Shown here piece after piece: positions 4,633 through 5,768 of a DNA stretch of 5,768 nucleotides. The stretch is taken from NCBI GenBank assembly GCA_020024595.1, contig JAHHTO010000155.1:1-5768 (forward strand), given 5' to 3'. Position 1 is the first letter of the stretch. Each line of letters begins with the position of its first letter. The DNA comes from Schaedlerella sp. (lineage in GTDB: Bacteria > Bacillota > Clostridia > Lachnospirales > Lachnospiraceae). The position numbers and the translations under genes are program-made. The notes under the pieces were generated by a model. It saw only the letters and a list, made by a program, of their open reading frames with translations, did not search any database and had not been told where the DNA came from.

Positions 4633-5768
4633 TCAATTTTTTAAGAAAACATAGGAATGCCTGTTATCGTCATCTTGAATATAGCGTTGCTCTACATATA
4701 ATTTAGTATCTACTGATGACTTCGTCGAAGCAGTGACCTCTATCCAATTTTTACATCCCCTGTCTGAATTTTGCACATCTGGCATATCGACGTCAAAATA
4801 AGCCATTCCATTATTGGAGCGATCCATCGTTACTACCTTTGTCGTTTCTGTTGTTGTATAAGTCCTTCGGTCAGATTGCATTTTCCACACCTTTATATGT
4901 AATTTCAGTTCGGTTGCGGCCTGACTTTGTCCTGTAGAGTAGGCCTCCCATTTTATCCAAACCCTGAGTTTATGAGACTTCGGGCGTAAATCCAATCCTC
5001 TGTAATACCGCTTGTTTATTATAGTCCAATCCATCTGATCATACTCCAAGGAATTCACTTCTATTTCTTTAGTCCCCTCCCCTTTCACATATTCCTTATA
5101 GTTTACAAAAATCAAAGGCATGAGCGACTGTGTGACACCGATATTCTTTTCAAAACCTCCGCATATGAGTTTTACTTGCTGGGTTCTTCTTCCCCAAATG
5201 GGAGAATCCGTTTTCAATTGGTCGCAATTGGAAAAATCTCCGTATATCTCCCATTTATACACTGTGATATTGCTTTTCGTTCCATCCTGATTTTCCACTT
5301 CTTTAATCTTTGATCCTTTTTTTTCGACCCTTAGATTAGAAAGCCAACTCTTTTCGGATTCGATTTGGCTGACAGAAACTTCGGAACTGTTGTCTGTTTC
5401 AAAGGTCGTTATCAGAAAGTTCTTCGGATCAAGAACAGCACTGTTTACCGCTCCGAAACTGAAACGGTACGTACCGTCCGTTGCCACCGCATTGGAGTTA
5501 TCCTCGATATCTATCAAAATCTTTTTCTGCACATTTGCACCTGTTCCCTCCAAGGCAGCCTCTTTGGTAGCATGTCCCTGTTGAGTAACCTCCAAAATAT
5601 TGAATATATACCTTGAATTGCGTTGCGGCAGGAAAAACTCTCCGTTTTTGAAAAAATCAATGCGATAGAAAGTAATGTTCCCTTTGTAGGTCGCCTCCAT
5701 AATGAAACATGTTCTTTTGTTGTTTATTTCTTTAAATTCAGGGAAATAAAACTCACTATCTCCTGTCC
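4633..5768 (-). CDS. Fimbrillin/Mfa-type surface protein, C-terminal 377 residues (5' truncated by window)
   Basis: The frame stays open to the right edge; an ATG at 5700-5698 is internal, because the conserved pattern begins before it. The first visible residues (about 1-95) follow the tail of Bacteroidales FimB/Mfa2/Mfa1-like fimbrial proteins: FYFPE, NKRTCFIMEATYKG, the FYRIDF motif, RNSRYIFNI, then VTQQGHATKEAAL and ILIDIED with TDGTYRFSFG. Such proteins are lipid-anchored, exported to the cell surface, and act as pilus subunits, anchors or tip adhesins. After this comes an unusually long extension of about 270 residues (from about residue 105). It has Lys/Glu-rich strands, QVKLICGGFEKNIGV, a Tyr-rich NKRYYRGLDLRP stretch and an apparently beta-rich end (KLRVWIKWEAYS). 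The extension suggests an adhesin-like or DUF4906-type member, not a small stalk subunit. The N-terminal signal peptide lies outside the window. Family placement is fairly sure; the role in the pilus is open. Confidence 0.75.
   Translation of the reverse strand, partial: TGDSEFYFPEFKEINNKRTCFIMEATYKGNITFYRIDFFKNGEFFLPQRNSRYIFNILEVTQQGHATKEAALEGTGANVQKKILIDIEDNSNAVATDGTYRFSFGAVNSAVLDPKNFLITTFETDNSSEVSVSQIESEKSWLSNLRVEKKGSKIKEVENQDGTKSNITVYKWEIYGDFSNCDQLKTDSPIWGRRTQQVKLICGGFEKNIGVTQSLMPLIFVNYKEYVKGEGTKEIEVNSLEYDQMDWTIINKRYYRGLDLRPKSHKLRVWIKWEAYSTGQSQAATELKLHIKVWKMQSDRRTYTTTETTKVVTMDRSNNGMAYFDVDMPDVQNSDRGCKNWIEVTASTKSSVDTKLYVEQRYIQDDDNRHSYVFLKN

Noticed and set aside
5365..5616. Plus-strand open frames inside the fimbrillin-type gene
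   Set aside because: They are antisense shadows of a frame that shows clear fimbrillin-family motifs.

Overview
The window looks like an accessory stretch of a gut Bacteroidales chromosome (Bacteroides, Phocaeicola, Parabacteroides or a close relative). Four things point there: a fimbrillin-family surface protein with the tail pattern typical of that order, a secreted PepSY-like protein of the kind common in Bacteroidetes, a TAnnTTTG-type promoter element, and A-rich leaders without clear Shine-Dalgarno sequences. The name is an inference from these traits and is not a database match.

Layout from left to right. Positions 1-498 (+) are the 3' end of a gene that enters from outside the window and encodes an acidic, probably surface-located protein I cannot name. 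Positions 499-1114 have no intact long gene. They hold a hairpin (604-631), a small unidentified minus-strand gene that looks broken by one frameshift (707-933), inverted repeats lying inside that relic, and weak promoter candidates. Positions 1115-3106 (+) form a two-gene operon: an OmpR/PhoB-type response regulator and its membrane histidine kinase. Positions 3355-3792 (+) encode a small secreted PepSY-like protein with its own promoter element, followed by two hairpins in tandem.

Positions 3909-4440 are a small graveyard of insertion sequences: the C-terminal relic of an IS66-family transposase on the minus strand directly abuts a heavily frameshifted IS982-family transposase relic on the plus strand. 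Positions 4441-4632 hold a terminator-like hairpin and little else. Positions 4633-5768 (-) are the C-terminal 377 codons of a fimbrillin/Mfa-type surface protein whose N-terminus lies beyond the right edge.

How the parts may work together: the kinase and regulator are an ordinary cotranscribed signalling pair with a short periplasmic sensor. The PepSY-like gene follows on the same strand, so it is a natural candidate target or periplasmic partner, but this is inferred from position only. The two edge proteins may belong to the same broad class of cell-surface fimbrial proteins, and the IS debris between them fits a rearranged accessory locus. I see no rRNA, tRNA, CRISPR array or clearly novel multigene system.
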